This document shows, one piece after another, positions 52,801 through 60,611 of a stretch of DNA of 64,000 nucleotides. The notes below the pieces were generated by a model. The model did not search any database, was not told the origin of the DNA, and saw nothing but the letters and a program-made list of their open reading frames with translations. A program made the position numbers and the translations under genes. Source of the stretch: JAAFIP01 sp043778205 (lineage in GTDB: Bacteria > Pseudomonadota > Gammaproteobacteria > Burkholderiales > Burkholderiaceae_C); the NCBI GenBank assembly GCA_043778205.1, contig JAYWGO010000177.1:28429-92428 (forward strand). The letters are read 5' to 3'. Positions within the stretch are counted from its first letter, which is position 1, and every line of letters starts with the position of its first letter.

Positions 52801-53238
52801 GCGGTAGGCCTGCAGCAGAGACTGCAAATCTTCGCCGTCTAGTCGGCTGGACAGCTCGGTGGAGCCCACCAGATCGCAAAACATCACAGTCAGCAAACGG
52901 TGTTGGTGGTTGCGCACGGTTTGCACTGCGCTTACAAGAGGCGCTGCTGGTGCAGGGTTGGGCGCTGTGATGGTTGCAGTGGCAGTGAGTGTGGCTTTGG
53001 GTGTGTCAGTGGCTGTTACTGCAGCTGCAGTAGATTGGGCCAACAGGGCAATGGCTTGCAAAAGCACCCGCCTATGACCAACCGATGCAATGCCGATATC
53101 GCGCAAATCGTCGGCTGTAATTTGGGGCAGCAGGTCAAAGCTGATGTCGTTGTCTACAAAAGCGCTCTCGTAGCTTTGCATCTGCAATGTGCCCAGCCAG
53201 TGCAGCAAGGCAGAGGGTTGCGCGGCTGAAGTTGGCAT
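49861..53238 (-). CDS. SAM-domain/class III nucleotide cyclase/ATPase protein
   Basis: A 1125-residue multidomain protein. A SAM-like domain lies at residues 8-70, a class III cyclase domain at about 110-290 and an AAA-type ATPase after 310 (Walker A GDAGTGKS at 341-348, Walker B in VVVEDLHWADP), with a long helical repeat region to the end. The cyclase metal-binding residues are D122 and D166 and the catalytic pair is N240 and R244, so it looks active. At 162, where such proteins often have the purine-selecting Lys, it has Gln. It probably makes a cyclic nucleotide on a signal sensed by the C-terminal part. Confidence 0.88.
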   Translation of the reverse strand: MPTSAAQPSALLHWLGTLQMQSYESAFVDNDISFDLLPQITADDLRDIGIASVGHRRVLLQAIALLAQSTAAAVTATDTPKATLTATATITAPNPAPAAPLVSAVQTVRNHQHRLLTVMFCDLVGSTELSSRLDGEDLQSLLQAYRECIRAVVHKHKGYIAQYLGDGVLVYFGYPSISESDCERALRAALDALRAIARVKPIAGVQLQVRMGLATGTVVIGQLVGAGDTHEIGAVGETPNLAARMQSLAQPGSVVVAGTTRDAAGDLFAFRSLGQVAVKGSAAPVNAWELLSELQSQSRFQATRGRRRIGPLVGRDVELTFLRDKFERSRSGRGQAILLRGDAGTGKSHLITRLYADVGPGNSSAPVLQCSPDYSQTPLYPCIQHIQAAAKIGYEDSDTEKQRKLEALAVHYGLGSNDDFFALAELLGLRSVGAPHMAGLSSDTVRSRIQGALLRWLHGLVRERTLVVVEDLHWADPSTNDLLSQFVSELPRQSAMLIATSRPTKDKMFSDGAHVSVLHLDRLPEDDIRTIVTGLAAPRLMPEAIMRQIVDRSDGVPIFATELAHAMLLREDFDNPIGTKGIPSTLSDILLARLDQLQYGRMTVQQAAVLGREFDMALLVACAKDLMEDTQAAIEELLEAQLFVQRTTPNGIVLSFDHMLVKDAVYQRMLRADRVRLHAKVAQVMEQEFAVSITNTPHLLAVHHTEAGNTERAVFFWERAAELAANQFAPKEAVAHYSRALEMLSEIPQSSERDAHELVICMAVTGPLIATRGIGSRKLVNIVERAYALSESMPLSEYQVSARYLKWAVALSGWNLADVNHLATQVRDAAHTNNDIDRLLSHRAMGFTCMIQGQLVQAQEELEAFLKLYDPDVHGNSAGFRFSSNSHVCSVLLALATTCSLRQQEKASTHWRDQALAYAQRSQNHVSICQALVFCGGHISGLWQRAEDMARYAGEAHDYASKHQLPIWAPYTDLITALGHLMLPAVPSLHVAAYIDKANACVDVLLTQHSAYLTTWVVFYARACLTHGYVQDGLDALARIEERINMGERWMEPEYLRLRARLQYAKNPNALLEAQEMLRNALAVAHQQDAQIFMGAIAQDIQALAQPKALFNKPPKVPPMEEPHA

Positions 53239-53277
53239 ATTGCGCTGCTTTGCTTAGGGTGGGCCGGTGGGCGTGCG

Positions 53278-53883
53278 TTAGCGTAGCGTTTTTGCGGGGA
53301 TAAAATCTCGCAGTTCTTCGGTCATGGTGTCGTTTAGCCGCACGTAGCGTTTGAACTTTTCAGTTAAATCACGCAGCCGCACGGCCACGCCGATAAAAAT
53401 AAGCGACATGAGTTTGCTGGCCACTTCAGGGTGCTCTTGCAGCATGTTTTGCAGCATGCGTTTGGTTAGCACGGCGCAGCGTGTGGCGCCTGCTGCACTG
53501 CAGGTGACCGAGCGTGCGCCACCGTCCATCAGGCTGAGCTCTCCCAGCGTAGTGCCGGGCCCCAGTACCGTCACCGTAATGGGGTTGCTGGCACTTACTG
53601 ACAGTGCTTCAACCACTGCTTCACCATGCAAAATCCACAGCATGTGGGAGGTACTGGTTTTGTCGCCTTCTTTTAAAATTATGTCACCGTCCGCGTACTG
53701 CCTTGCGCGCATATAGCTGGCTGCAATTTTGGCTTCGGCTTTGGTCATGGGGGTAATGCATTCAGAACTGCACAAAAATCCGGTCAACAGCTCAGCATCC
53801 AATGTCTCCATGTCGCGCTGTTTGGAGGCTTCATCGGTAAGTGCATCGGAAGGCTCGCGGGTACCTAAGATTTTTTTAAACAT
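53278..53883 (-). CDS. Cyclic-nucleotide-binding domain protein
   Basis: A 201-residue protein with one cNMP-binding domain (about residues 60-165). The phosphate-binding cassette reads LGELSLMDGGARSVTC, where GEL and R contact the cyclic phosphate. No DNA-binding helix-turn-helix follows, so it is a receptor that is not a CRP-type regulator. The ATG at 53883 is preferred to the GTG at 53922. The gene lies 39 bases upstream of the cyclase gene, probably in one transcript, so it is a natural candidate receptor for its product. Confidence 0.87.
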   Translation of the reverse strand: MFKKILGTREPSDALTDEASKQRDMETLDAELLTGFLCSSECITPMTKAEAKIAASYMRARQYADGDIILKEGDKTSTSHMLWILHGEAVVEALSVSASNPITVTVLGPGTTLGELSLMDGGARSVTCSAAGATRCAVLTKRMLQNMLQEHPEVASKLMSLIFIGVAVRLRDLTEKFKRYVRLNDTMTEELRDFIPAKTLR

Positions 53884-53984
53884 GCTGTAACTTTGCTTCA
53901 ATATGTGTGTGAATATTATCACGCAAAATTACAGCGTGGGGCTTAAAACATGCGCCCTGTGCGCGCCCTGTAGGCGTCTTCTCT

Positions 53985-54006
53985 GCGCCTTGTGTGCGCC
54001 TTGTGT
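53985..54006. repeat. Short tandem repeat
   Basis: Two tandem copies of an 11-base unit (GCGCCTTGTGT) stand in the gap between the cNMP-binding gene and uvrA. No function is suggested. Confidence 0.6.
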
Positions 54007-54071
54007 GCGGCCCATGATGGCTCGCAGCTGGGCAGGTGCACAAAAGACAAAAAGTTGTATTTTCATGAGCC

Positions 54072-54118
54072 AAATAGCCCTCTGACCCAAGGAAATGCTG
54101 CACAAGCAGCTATTAATT
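54072..54118 (-). repeat. Interspersed repeat copy F, at the 3' end of uvrA
   Basis: A full reverse copy (AAATAGCCC, then TGACCCAAGGAAATGCTGC, then ACAAGCAGCTATTAATT). The TAA stop of uvrA is at its end, as the ung stop is at the edge of copy B. Confidence 0.9.
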
Positions 54119-57100
54119 AGATAGTAGAGGTGGGCAACAAACGCTTTAAATAGCGCCCGGTATGGCTGGCCTCGTTGGCCGCCACCGCCTCAGGTGTGCC
54201 CACGGCGACAACCTGCCCACCGCCATCGCCACCCTCGGGGCCCATGTCAATCAGCCAATCGGCAGTTTTGATGACATCCAGGTTGTGCTCAATAATGACA
54301 ATCGTGTTACCGGCATCGCGCAGGTGCTGTAGCACTTTGAGCAGCAGTTCAATGTCGGCAAAATGCAGGCCGGTGGTGGGCTCGTCGAGGATGTACAGTG
54401 TGCGGCCGGTGTCGCGTTTGCTCAGCTCAAGGGCTAGTTTGACACGCTGCGCCTCGCCACCTGAGAGGGTGGTGGCGGCTTGGCCCAGCTTGATGTAACT
54501 CAAACCCACGTCCAGCAAGGTTTGCAGCTTGCGCGCAATGGTGGGCACCGCTTTGAAAAATTCATGCGCTGCCTCTACCGTCAGGTCGAGCACCTGCCAA
54601 ATATTTTTGCCTTTGTATAGCACTTCCAAGGTTTCGCGGTTGTAGCGCGCGCCTTTGCACACATCGCAGGGTACGTACACGTCGGGCAAAAAGTGCATCT
54701 CTACTTTGACCATACCGTCGCCTTGGCAGGCCTCGCAGCGGCCACCGGCCACGTTAAAGCTAAAGCGCCCTGGGCCGTAGCCACGCTCGCGCGCCATAGG
54801 CACGTCGGCCAGCAACTCGCGGATGGGGGTGAACAAACCGGTGTACGTAGCGGGGTTGCTGCGCGGTGTACGGCCAATGGGCGACTGGTCGACGTTGATC
54901 ACTTTGTCAAAGTGTTCTATGCCTTGGATATCTTCATGCGCTGCTGGCTCGTCGTGCGCGCGGTACAGCGATTTGGCTACCGCAGAGTACAGGGTGTCGT
55001 TCACCAGTGTAGATTTGCCCGAGCCCGATACCCCCGTCACACAGGTAAGCAAACCTACCGGGAACTCAGCGGTTACGCCGCGCAGGTTGTTGCCCGTGGC
55101 GTTGATGATGCGAATGGCCTGCATGTCGCCCTGGGTGGCCATATGGTGCGCATTGCGCTCGGCCCAGGCCAGCGCTTGCCGGCTGGGGGCTGACTTGCCC
55201 GCCGCTTTTTTGGCAGCCGTGGGCGCAGCTTTAACAGTGGGCATCCACTTATGGCGCTGCGCCGGAATAGCGATGCTGCGCGCACCGCTCATGTACTGGC
55301 CCGTGAGCGACGCTGGGTTGGCCTGCACCTGGTCAGGCGTGCCTTGCGCAAGAATGCGCCCGCCGTGCACGCCTGCACCGGGGCCCAGGTCAATCACATG
55401 GTCGGCTGCGCGAATCATGTCTTCGTCGTGCTCTACCACCAGCACACTGTTGCCAATGTTGCGCAAGTGTTTGAGTGTGTCGATCAGCCGGTCGTTGTCA
55501 CGCTGGTGCAGGCCAATGCTGGGCTCGTCCAGCACGTACATCACACCGGTTAAGCCGCTGCCAATTTGCGAGGCCAGGCGAATGCGCTGCGACTCGCCGC
55601 CGCTGAGCGTCTCTGCGCTGCGGTTTAAGCTCAGGTAGTTCAGCCCCACGTCGTTTAAAAACTTCAAACGCGCCGCAATTTCGCTGATCACTTTGCTGGC
55701 AATCTCAGCTTTAGCGCCTTTAAGCTGCAGCGTAGAAAAGTAGGCGTAGCACTCGCGCAGCGTGGTGGCGTTAATTTCAAACAAACGCTTGGCTTGCGGG
55801 CCTTCACCCAGCTTGACGCTGCGTGCCTCGCGGCGCAGGCGCGTGCCTTCGCAGCTGACACAGGCTTGCACGCTGCGGTAGCGCGAGAGGTCTTCGCGCA
55901 CGATGACTGAGTCGGTCTCGCGGTAGCGCCGCTCCATGTTGGGAATAATGCCTTCAAACGGGTGCTTCTTGGTGAGCTTTTTGCCTTGTGATGCACCCGA
56001 CTCCATGGTGTAGTTGAACTTGATGTCTTCCTCGCCGCTGCCTACCAGCATGGCCAGTTGAACTTTTTCTTCTAAATTTTCAAAGGGCTGCTCAATGTCA
56101 GCGCCGTAGTGCTTGGCCACCGATTCGAGCATGCTGAAGTAATAGCCGTTGCGCCGGTCCCAGCCCTTTACCGCGCCGCTGGCCAAGCTCAGGGAAGGGA
56201 AGGCCACCACCCGGGCGGGGTCAAAAAACTCCATCGTGCCCAAGCCATCGCAGGTGGGGCAAGCGCCCACAGGCGAGTTGAATGAAAACAGGCGCGGCTC
56301 CAGCTCGCTGATGGAATAGCTGCAGATGGGACAGGCAAATTTGGCATTGAACAAATGCGCTTTCCCAAACGGGGCACCAGCGCCTTGCTCAGCACTGGGG
56401 TCCATCTCCAGCGCAATCGCGCGGCCTTCGGCCAAGCGCAGTGCGGCTTCAAAGCTTTCGGCCAAGCGCTGTTTCATCTCAGGCTTGGTTTTCAGGCGGT
56501 CTACCACCACGTCAATGTCGTGCTTTTCGGCTTTTTTTAGCTTTGGCAGTGCGTCAAACTCGTACAGCGCCGCGTCTTTACCGCTGCCCACCCGAAAGCG
56601 CACATAGCCGCGCGCCTGCATGTCTTCAAACACGTCTAAAAACTCACCCTTCTTCTCACGCGCAATCGGCGCAAGGATCATCAGCTTGGTGTCTTCGGGC
56701 AGCGCCAGCACGGCGTCCACCATCTGCGACACGGTTTGCGCTGCTAAGGGGATATCGTGGTCAGGGCAGTGCGGCGTGCCTGCGCGGGCAAACAGCAGGC
56801 GCAGGTAGTCGTGAATCTCCGTCACCGTGCCCACCGTAGAGCGCGGGTTGTGGCTGGTGGCTTTTTGTTCGATGGAAATGGCCGGTGACAGGCCTTCAAT
56901 CACGTCCACATCGGGCTTGTCCATCAGCTGCAAAAACTGCCGTGCATACGTGGACAAGCTCTCCACATAGCGCCGCTGGCCCTCAGCGTACAGCGTGTCA
57001 AACGCCAGCGACGACTTGCCCGAACCCGACAGCCCCGTAATCACCACCAACTGGTTGCGCGGAATGTCCAGGTCGATGTTTTTCAGGTTGTGCGTGCGCG

Positions 57101-57173
57101 CACCCCGAACAGAGATTTGCTGGAGTGCCAGCGAGCCTAGGTATTTACCGTCAGTAGAAGAATTCACAGCCAT
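54117..57173 (-). CDS. uvrA: Excinuclease ABC subunit A
   Basis: A 1018-residue UvrA, damage-recognition ATPase of nucleotide excision repair. It has both ABC modules: Walker A GLSGSGKSS near residue 50 and GVSGSGKST later, two zinc-finger motifs of CPxC type (CPICSYSI and CPTCDGLG; CEACQGDG and CDVC), and signatures LSGGES and LSGGEA. Slightly longer than usual because of a Lys/Ala-rich insert (KAAPTAAKKAAGKSAPSR). It ends on repeat copy F. Confidence 0.98.
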   Translation of the reverse strand: MAVNSSTDGKYLGSLALQQISVRGARTHNLKNIDLDIPRNQLVVITGLSGSGKSSLAFDTLYAEGQRRYVESLSTYARQFLQLMDKPDVDVIEGLSPAISIEQKATSHNPRSTVGTVTEIHDYLRLLFARAGTPHCPDHDIPLAAQTVSQMVDAVLALPEDTKLMILAPIAREKKGEFLDVFEDMQARGYVRFRVGSGKDAALYEFDALPKLKKAEKHDIDVVVDRLKTKPEMKQRLAESFEAALRLAEGRAIALEMDPSAEQGAGAPFGKAHLFNAKFACPICSYSISELEPRLFSFNSPVGACPTCDGLGTMEFFDPARVVAFPSLSLASGAVKGWDRRNGYYFSMLESVAKHYGADIEQPFENLEEKVQLAMLVGSGEEDIKFNYTMESGASQGKKLTKKHPFEGIIPNMERRYRETDSVIVREDLSRYRSVQACVSCEGTRLRREARSVKLGEGPQAKRLFEINATTLRECYAYFSTLQLKGAKAEIASKVISEIAARLKFLNDVGLNYLSLNRSAETLSGGESQRIRLASQIGSGLTGVMYVLDEPSIGLHQRDNDRLIDTLKHLRNIGNSVLVVEHDEDMIRAADHVIDLGPGAGVHGGRILAQGTPDQVQANPASLTGQYMSGARSIAIPAQRHKWMPTVKAAPTAAKKAAGKSAPSRQALAWAERNAHHMATQGDMQAIRIINATGNNLRGVTAEFPVGLLTCVTGVSGSGKSTLVNDTLYSAVAKSLYRAHDEPAAHEDIQGIEHFDKVINVDQSPIGRTPRSNPATYTGLFTPIRELLADVPMARERGYGPGRFSFNVAGGRCEACQGDGMVKVEMHFLPDVYVPCDVCKGARYNRETLEVLYKGKNIWQVLDLTVEAAHEFFKAVPTIARKLQTLLDVGLSYIKLGQAATTLSGGEAQRVKLALELSKRDTGRTLYILDEPTTGLHFADIELLLKVLQHLRDAGNTIVIIEHNLDVIKTADWLIDMGPEGGDGGGQVVAVGTPEAVAANEASHTGRYLKRLLPTSTI

Positions 57174-57261
57174 TGCCAGATTGAGAACAACCTAGCATCA
57201 TAGCCCGAACCCGCCTGCCCTTTCAATATGGACTGGCACCGGCCGTGTGAACCAAAATGCG

Positions 57262-58953
57262 CTAGAGCCCTGTGGCTGTGACACTGCAAGTCAGCGTAAA
57301 AACCATGTTGGCCCCTACATTGAGCAGCGGAATCACCACACCACCTGCGCTTTGTAAATTAGCCACCGACAATTGCCCAGCCCCTGCCCCCGTAACCGGG
57401 CAGGTACCAGCCGTCGGTGGTGCGATGCTACAGGTGGGTGGCAAAGTGCATTGCAGGCCTGGCACAGCCGGATCGCGCACGATAGCGTTCGCCACATTAA
57501 AGCCAGGAGCACTGTTGCTGACCGTGATGGTGTAAGTGGTGGTGCCGCCCGCCTGCACGGCCCCCACACCATCGGTTTTGCTTATGGCAAGGTTCGAACT
57601 CACAGACACCGTGACGGTGGCTGTGCCACGGTTGTTATTGGGCGTTGGGTCTGTTAAAGCCACTACGGTGGTGGTGCCCGACAGGTTGCTGCTGGCAATA
57701 GTGGCGGTATTGACAAAGCTCAGGGTATTCGTACCTGAATTGCCGCTGGACACGATAGCCACCAGAGTGAGAGTCTGTGTGGTGTTCACTGCCAGGTTGG
57801 GAATGACCCAGTTAGGGGTGTTGTAAGTGCCCACACTGGGTGATGCACTGACAAAGGCCAGCCCCGAAGGTAAAGGGTCGGCAATGGTGACGGATTGCGC
57901 AGGGCTGGGACCAGAATTACCTACCGAGATAGTGAATGTAACAGTGTCTCCCGACCGGCGTGGCGTGTTGGGCGTGACAGCTTTAGTCAAGCCAAGATCA
58001 GCTTGGGGCGGATCACCTGCCAAAATACACGCGGCACCGTCGGTAGCACCCGCATTAAAGGCAGGTGTGGTGACGGCAAAAAAGGTGGGATTATTGACCC
58101 CTGTGGCCGCAGAAGTGACCGCACCCGCCGCAAAGTTAGTCACCGCAACAAAGTTGCTGGCACCATTGTCAAACAATATGATCCGGTTGGACGGACGGTC
58201 AAAAAACGCAGAGCCAATATTGCCCACTGCAGGAGCCACCCCTACGGTGGCCACATTGGCTGTTGCTGCGGCATCGTTCAAAGTAATTCTGGAGAAGTTT
58301 CCGCCCGTGCCACCGTACAGAATTCCGTTGATACCCTCGGAGGTTCTTGAAAAGGCAAAGTCACCAATATTGGCCAAGGCGCCTGATAGGTTGTACTGCT
58401 TGGCAATAGCGAGAACGCCCGTACCGGATACCGGTACATTGTCTATCCGATAGAAAGCGGCAGGCGTGATGGCGCTGGCTCCCCCATTGTTCTGGCCTGC
58501 AAAGTAATAATTGCCGGTGGCATCAAAAACCCCCCCTGTGCTGCTGAAAGTTCCAGGTAATCCAGGAATTGCACCCACCAACTCCGCACCCAACTGACCG
58601 ATACGGTAGAGGTTGTTGTTGGCGGTAGCACTGCCGCCGCCGCCTAAAGCGTACAAGTAGCCGTCCCTAGGGTTAAAACCTAAAGCATTCAAACCCAGCC
58701 CGATCGAGTTAGTACCGCCATAAGGATTATCGGGTGTGGAGCCAGCGGTCAAACTCGGATAACGCACCAAGTAGGTAATGGTGCCGTTAGTGCGTATTTG
58801 GTAAAAACGCGCATCGCACAAGAAAGGCGGACCCGCGTTGGTCACCGATGTTTGCGCACTGGCCAGACCCGGTATAGCCAAGGCGGACAGCGCCAGCGTC
58901 AATACAATAAAGCTGTGTAACACGTGGGAAAACAATTTCACAACATTTTTCAT
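57262..58953 (-). CDS. Secreted DUF11-type repeat protein
   Basis: A 563-residue protein with a Sec signal (about residues 1-33, ending in LASAQ). The first half (to about 320) has a beta-rich NYYFAGQNNGG-type pattern of secreted propeller proteins. The second half has two DUF11 Ig-like repeats, beginning DLGLTKAVTPNTPRRSGDTVTF and NLAISKTDGVGAVQAGGTTTY. Such proteins act at the cell surface in adhesion or matrix. There is no anchor at the C-terminus. It sits between uvrA and ssb, where related genomes more often have a transporter gene. Confidence 0.82.
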   Translation of the reverse strand: MKNVVKLFSHVLHSFIVLTLALSALAIPGLASAQTSVTNAGPPFLCDARFYQIRTNGTITYLVRYPSLTAGSTPDNPYGGTNSIGLGLNALGFNPRDGYLYALGGGGSATANNNLYRIGQLGAELVGAIPGLPGTFSSTGGVFDATGNYYFAGQNNGGASAITPAAFYRIDNVPVSGTGVLAIAKQYNLSGALANIGDFAFSRTSEGINGILYGGTGGNFSRITLNDAAATANVATVGVAPAVGNIGSAFFDRPSNRIILFDNGASNFVAVTNFAAGAVTSAATGVNNPTFFAVTTPAFNAGATDGAACILAGDPPQADLGLTKAVTPNTPRRSGDTVTFTISVGNSGPSPAQSVTIADPLPSGLAFVSASPSVGTYNTPNWVIPNLAVNTTQTLTLVAIVSSGNSGTNTLSFVNTATIASSNLSGTTTVVALTDPTPNNNRGTATVTVSVSSNLAISKTDGVGAVQAGGTTTYTITVSNSAPGFNVANAIVRDPAVPGLQCTLPPTCSIAPPTAGTCPVTGAGAGQLSVANLQSAGGVVIPLLNVGANMVFTLTCSVTATGL

Positions 58954-59140
58954 AATGAGCCTTTTTGACTTACTTGCATTTTATAGCTGTGAGCCTCGCT
59001 AAACCCCGTGCCAGCAGATCGCTGGCCCTCATTTTTGCGGCTGTACTGCCTTGATTAGCTTGGCAGGCAGATTTAGCTGCGCTGCAAATAGGGCCATAAT
59101 ATCTACCGTACATAACGCTAATTTTCAAGGACAGCACACC

Positions 59141-59638
59141 ATGGCATCGGTCAATAAAGTTATTTTGATGGGCAACTGCGGGCGCGACCCCGAAATTCGT
59201 TACCTGCCCTCCGGCCAGGCGGTGGCCAACATCAGCATTGCCACCACCACCCGCCGCAAAGACAAAACAAGCGGCGAGAACGTGGAAAGCACCGAATGGC
59301 ACCGGGTTACCTTTTTTGACCGTTTGGCCGAGATTGCCGGCGAGTACCTGAAAAAAGGCAACCCCGTGTATGTGGAAGGCCGCATCAAATACGGCAAATT
59401 CACTAACAAAGATGGCCTAGAGCAAAACACCTGCGACATCGTGGCCACCGAAATGCAATTGCTGGGCACCCGCCAAGGCGCAGGCGCACCGGGGGGTGAT
59501 GAAGGCGGCGGTAGCTACACGCGCGCGCCCGCACCGGCCTCGCGCCCAGCTGCAGCGCGGCCTGCACCGGCCCCAGCACCTGCAGCGTCTAAGGCGGGCA
59601 GTGGCTTTGACGACATGGACGACGACATCCCGTTTTAA
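59141..59638 (+). CDS. ssb: Single-stranded DNA-binding protein
   Basis: A 165-residue SSB with an N-terminal OB fold (NKVILMGNCGRDPEIRYLPSG), an Ala/Pro-rich linker and the acidic tip DDDIPF that recruits partner proteins. The ATG at 59141 is the family start. A weak promoter (TTTAGC, 17 bases, CATAAT at about 59091-59096) lies upstream. It is divergent from the DUF11-type gene. Confidence 0.97.
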   Translation: MASVNKVILMGNCGRDPEIRYLPSGQAVANISIATTTRRKDKTSGENVESTEWHRVTFFDRLAEIAGEYLKKGNPVYVEGRIKYGKFTNKDGLEQNTCDIVATEMQLLGTRQGAGAPGGDEGGGSYTRAPAPASRPAAARPAPAPAPAASKAGSGFDDMDDDIPF

Positions 59639-59753
59639 AAACTGCCTGAAGGGCTGAGGTTTTAAAACCGGACTTCCGGACACGAAGGGGCAACCTTCGC
59701 GCCCTTGTCACCCGGTTGGCCTCTTTGGCTTTCAGCACTACGCTGCTTTATCT

Positions 59754-60611
59754 ATGCAAGCCAAGCTAGCCCTGTACCTTGACCTGGTTCGCTGGAACCG
59801 TCCTGCGGGCTGGCTGCTGCTGCTGTGGCCTACGCTGTCGGCGTTGTGGATCGCATCAGGTGGCTGGCCGGGCTGGCATTTGCTGATTGTTTTTACCTTA
59901 GGCACCATCCTCATGCGCAGTGCGGGTTGCTGCGTGAACGATGTGGCCGATGCGGAGTTTGACAAGCACGTCAAGCGCACTGCAGGCCGTCCTGTGACCA
60001 GTGGCAAAGTGGGCAAGCGCGAAGCGCTGCTGCTGGGCGCAGCGCTGGCGCTGTCTGCATTTGGCTTGGTGCTGACCACCAACTCTTTGGCCATAGGCTA
60101 CTCGTTTGCAGCGCTGGCCATTGCAATTGCCTACCCGTTTGCCAAGCGTGTGGTGTCTATGCCCCAAGCGGTGCTGGGCGTGGCGTTTAGCTTTGGTATA
60201 CCAATGGCCTTTGCCGCAGTGCAGGCCCAGGTGCCGCCCATAGCCTGGATTTTGCTGCTGGGCAATATGTTTTGGGTGCTGGCCTACGACACTGAATACG
60301 CTATGGTAGACCGTGACGATGATGTCAAACTGGGCATGAAAACCTCCGCCATCACACTGGGCCGCTGGGATGTGCCTGCCATCATGCTGTTTTATGCCAT
60401 TTATATGGCTATTTGGCTTATGGCCCAAGGAAATGCTGCACAAGTAGCTATACTTTTAATAGTTAGCTTCGGGGCACTGGCCCAGGTAGTTTGGCATTAC
60501 ACCTTGATTCGCCACCGTGCCCGCGATGGTTGTTTTACCGCGTTTCGGGCCAACCATTGGCTGGGTTTTACTTTTTTTGCCGGTATCGTGGCGGCACATG
60601 CGTTGCGCTAG
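59754..60611 (+). CDS. ubiA: 4-hydroxybenzoate octaprenyltransferase
   Basis: A 285-residue membrane prenyltransferase of ubiquinone synthesis with both Asp-rich motifs: NDVADAEFDKHV and DTEYAMVDRDDD. It joins 4-hydroxybenzoate to a polyprenyl chain. A copy of the interspersed repeat lies in frame in the coding region (about codons 220-236; the protein reads LMAQGNAAQVAILLI there) and is translated as part of a membrane segment. The reading frame is kept. It overlaps the convergent LysR gene by four bases. Confidence 0.95.
   Translation: MQAKLALYLDLVRWNRPAGWLLLLWPTLSALWIASGGWPGWHLLIVFTLGTILMRSAGCCVNDVADAEFDKHVKRTAGRPVTSGKVGKREALLLGAALALSAFGLVLTTNSLAIGYSFAALAIAIAYPFAKRVVSMPQAVLGVAFSFGIPMAFAAVQAQVPPIAWILLLGNMFWVLAYDTEYAMVDRDDDVKLGMKTSAITLGRWDVPAIMLFYAIYMAIWLMAQGNAAQVAILLIVSFGALAQVVWHYTLIRHRARDGCFTAFRANHWLGFTFFAGIVAAHALR
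60412..60460 (-). repeat. Interspersed repeat copy G, inside ubiA
   Basis: A reverse copy inside the ubiA coding sequence: ATGGCCCAAGGAAATGCTGC, then ACAAGTAGCTAT. A 31-base stretch is identical to the reverse complement of copy H. It is translated in frame. Confidence 0.88.

Noticed and set aside
53941..54010. GC-rich repetitive stretch upstream of the cNMP-binding gene
   Set aside because: Apart from one tandem duplicate of 11 bases it shows no longer unit and no hairpin that suggests a functional RNA.
59639..59753. Structured spacer between ssb and ubiA as an RNA gene
   Set aside because: It has short dyads (GGTTTTAAAACC and GAAGG/CCTTC) but no match to a known RNA and no clear terminator.
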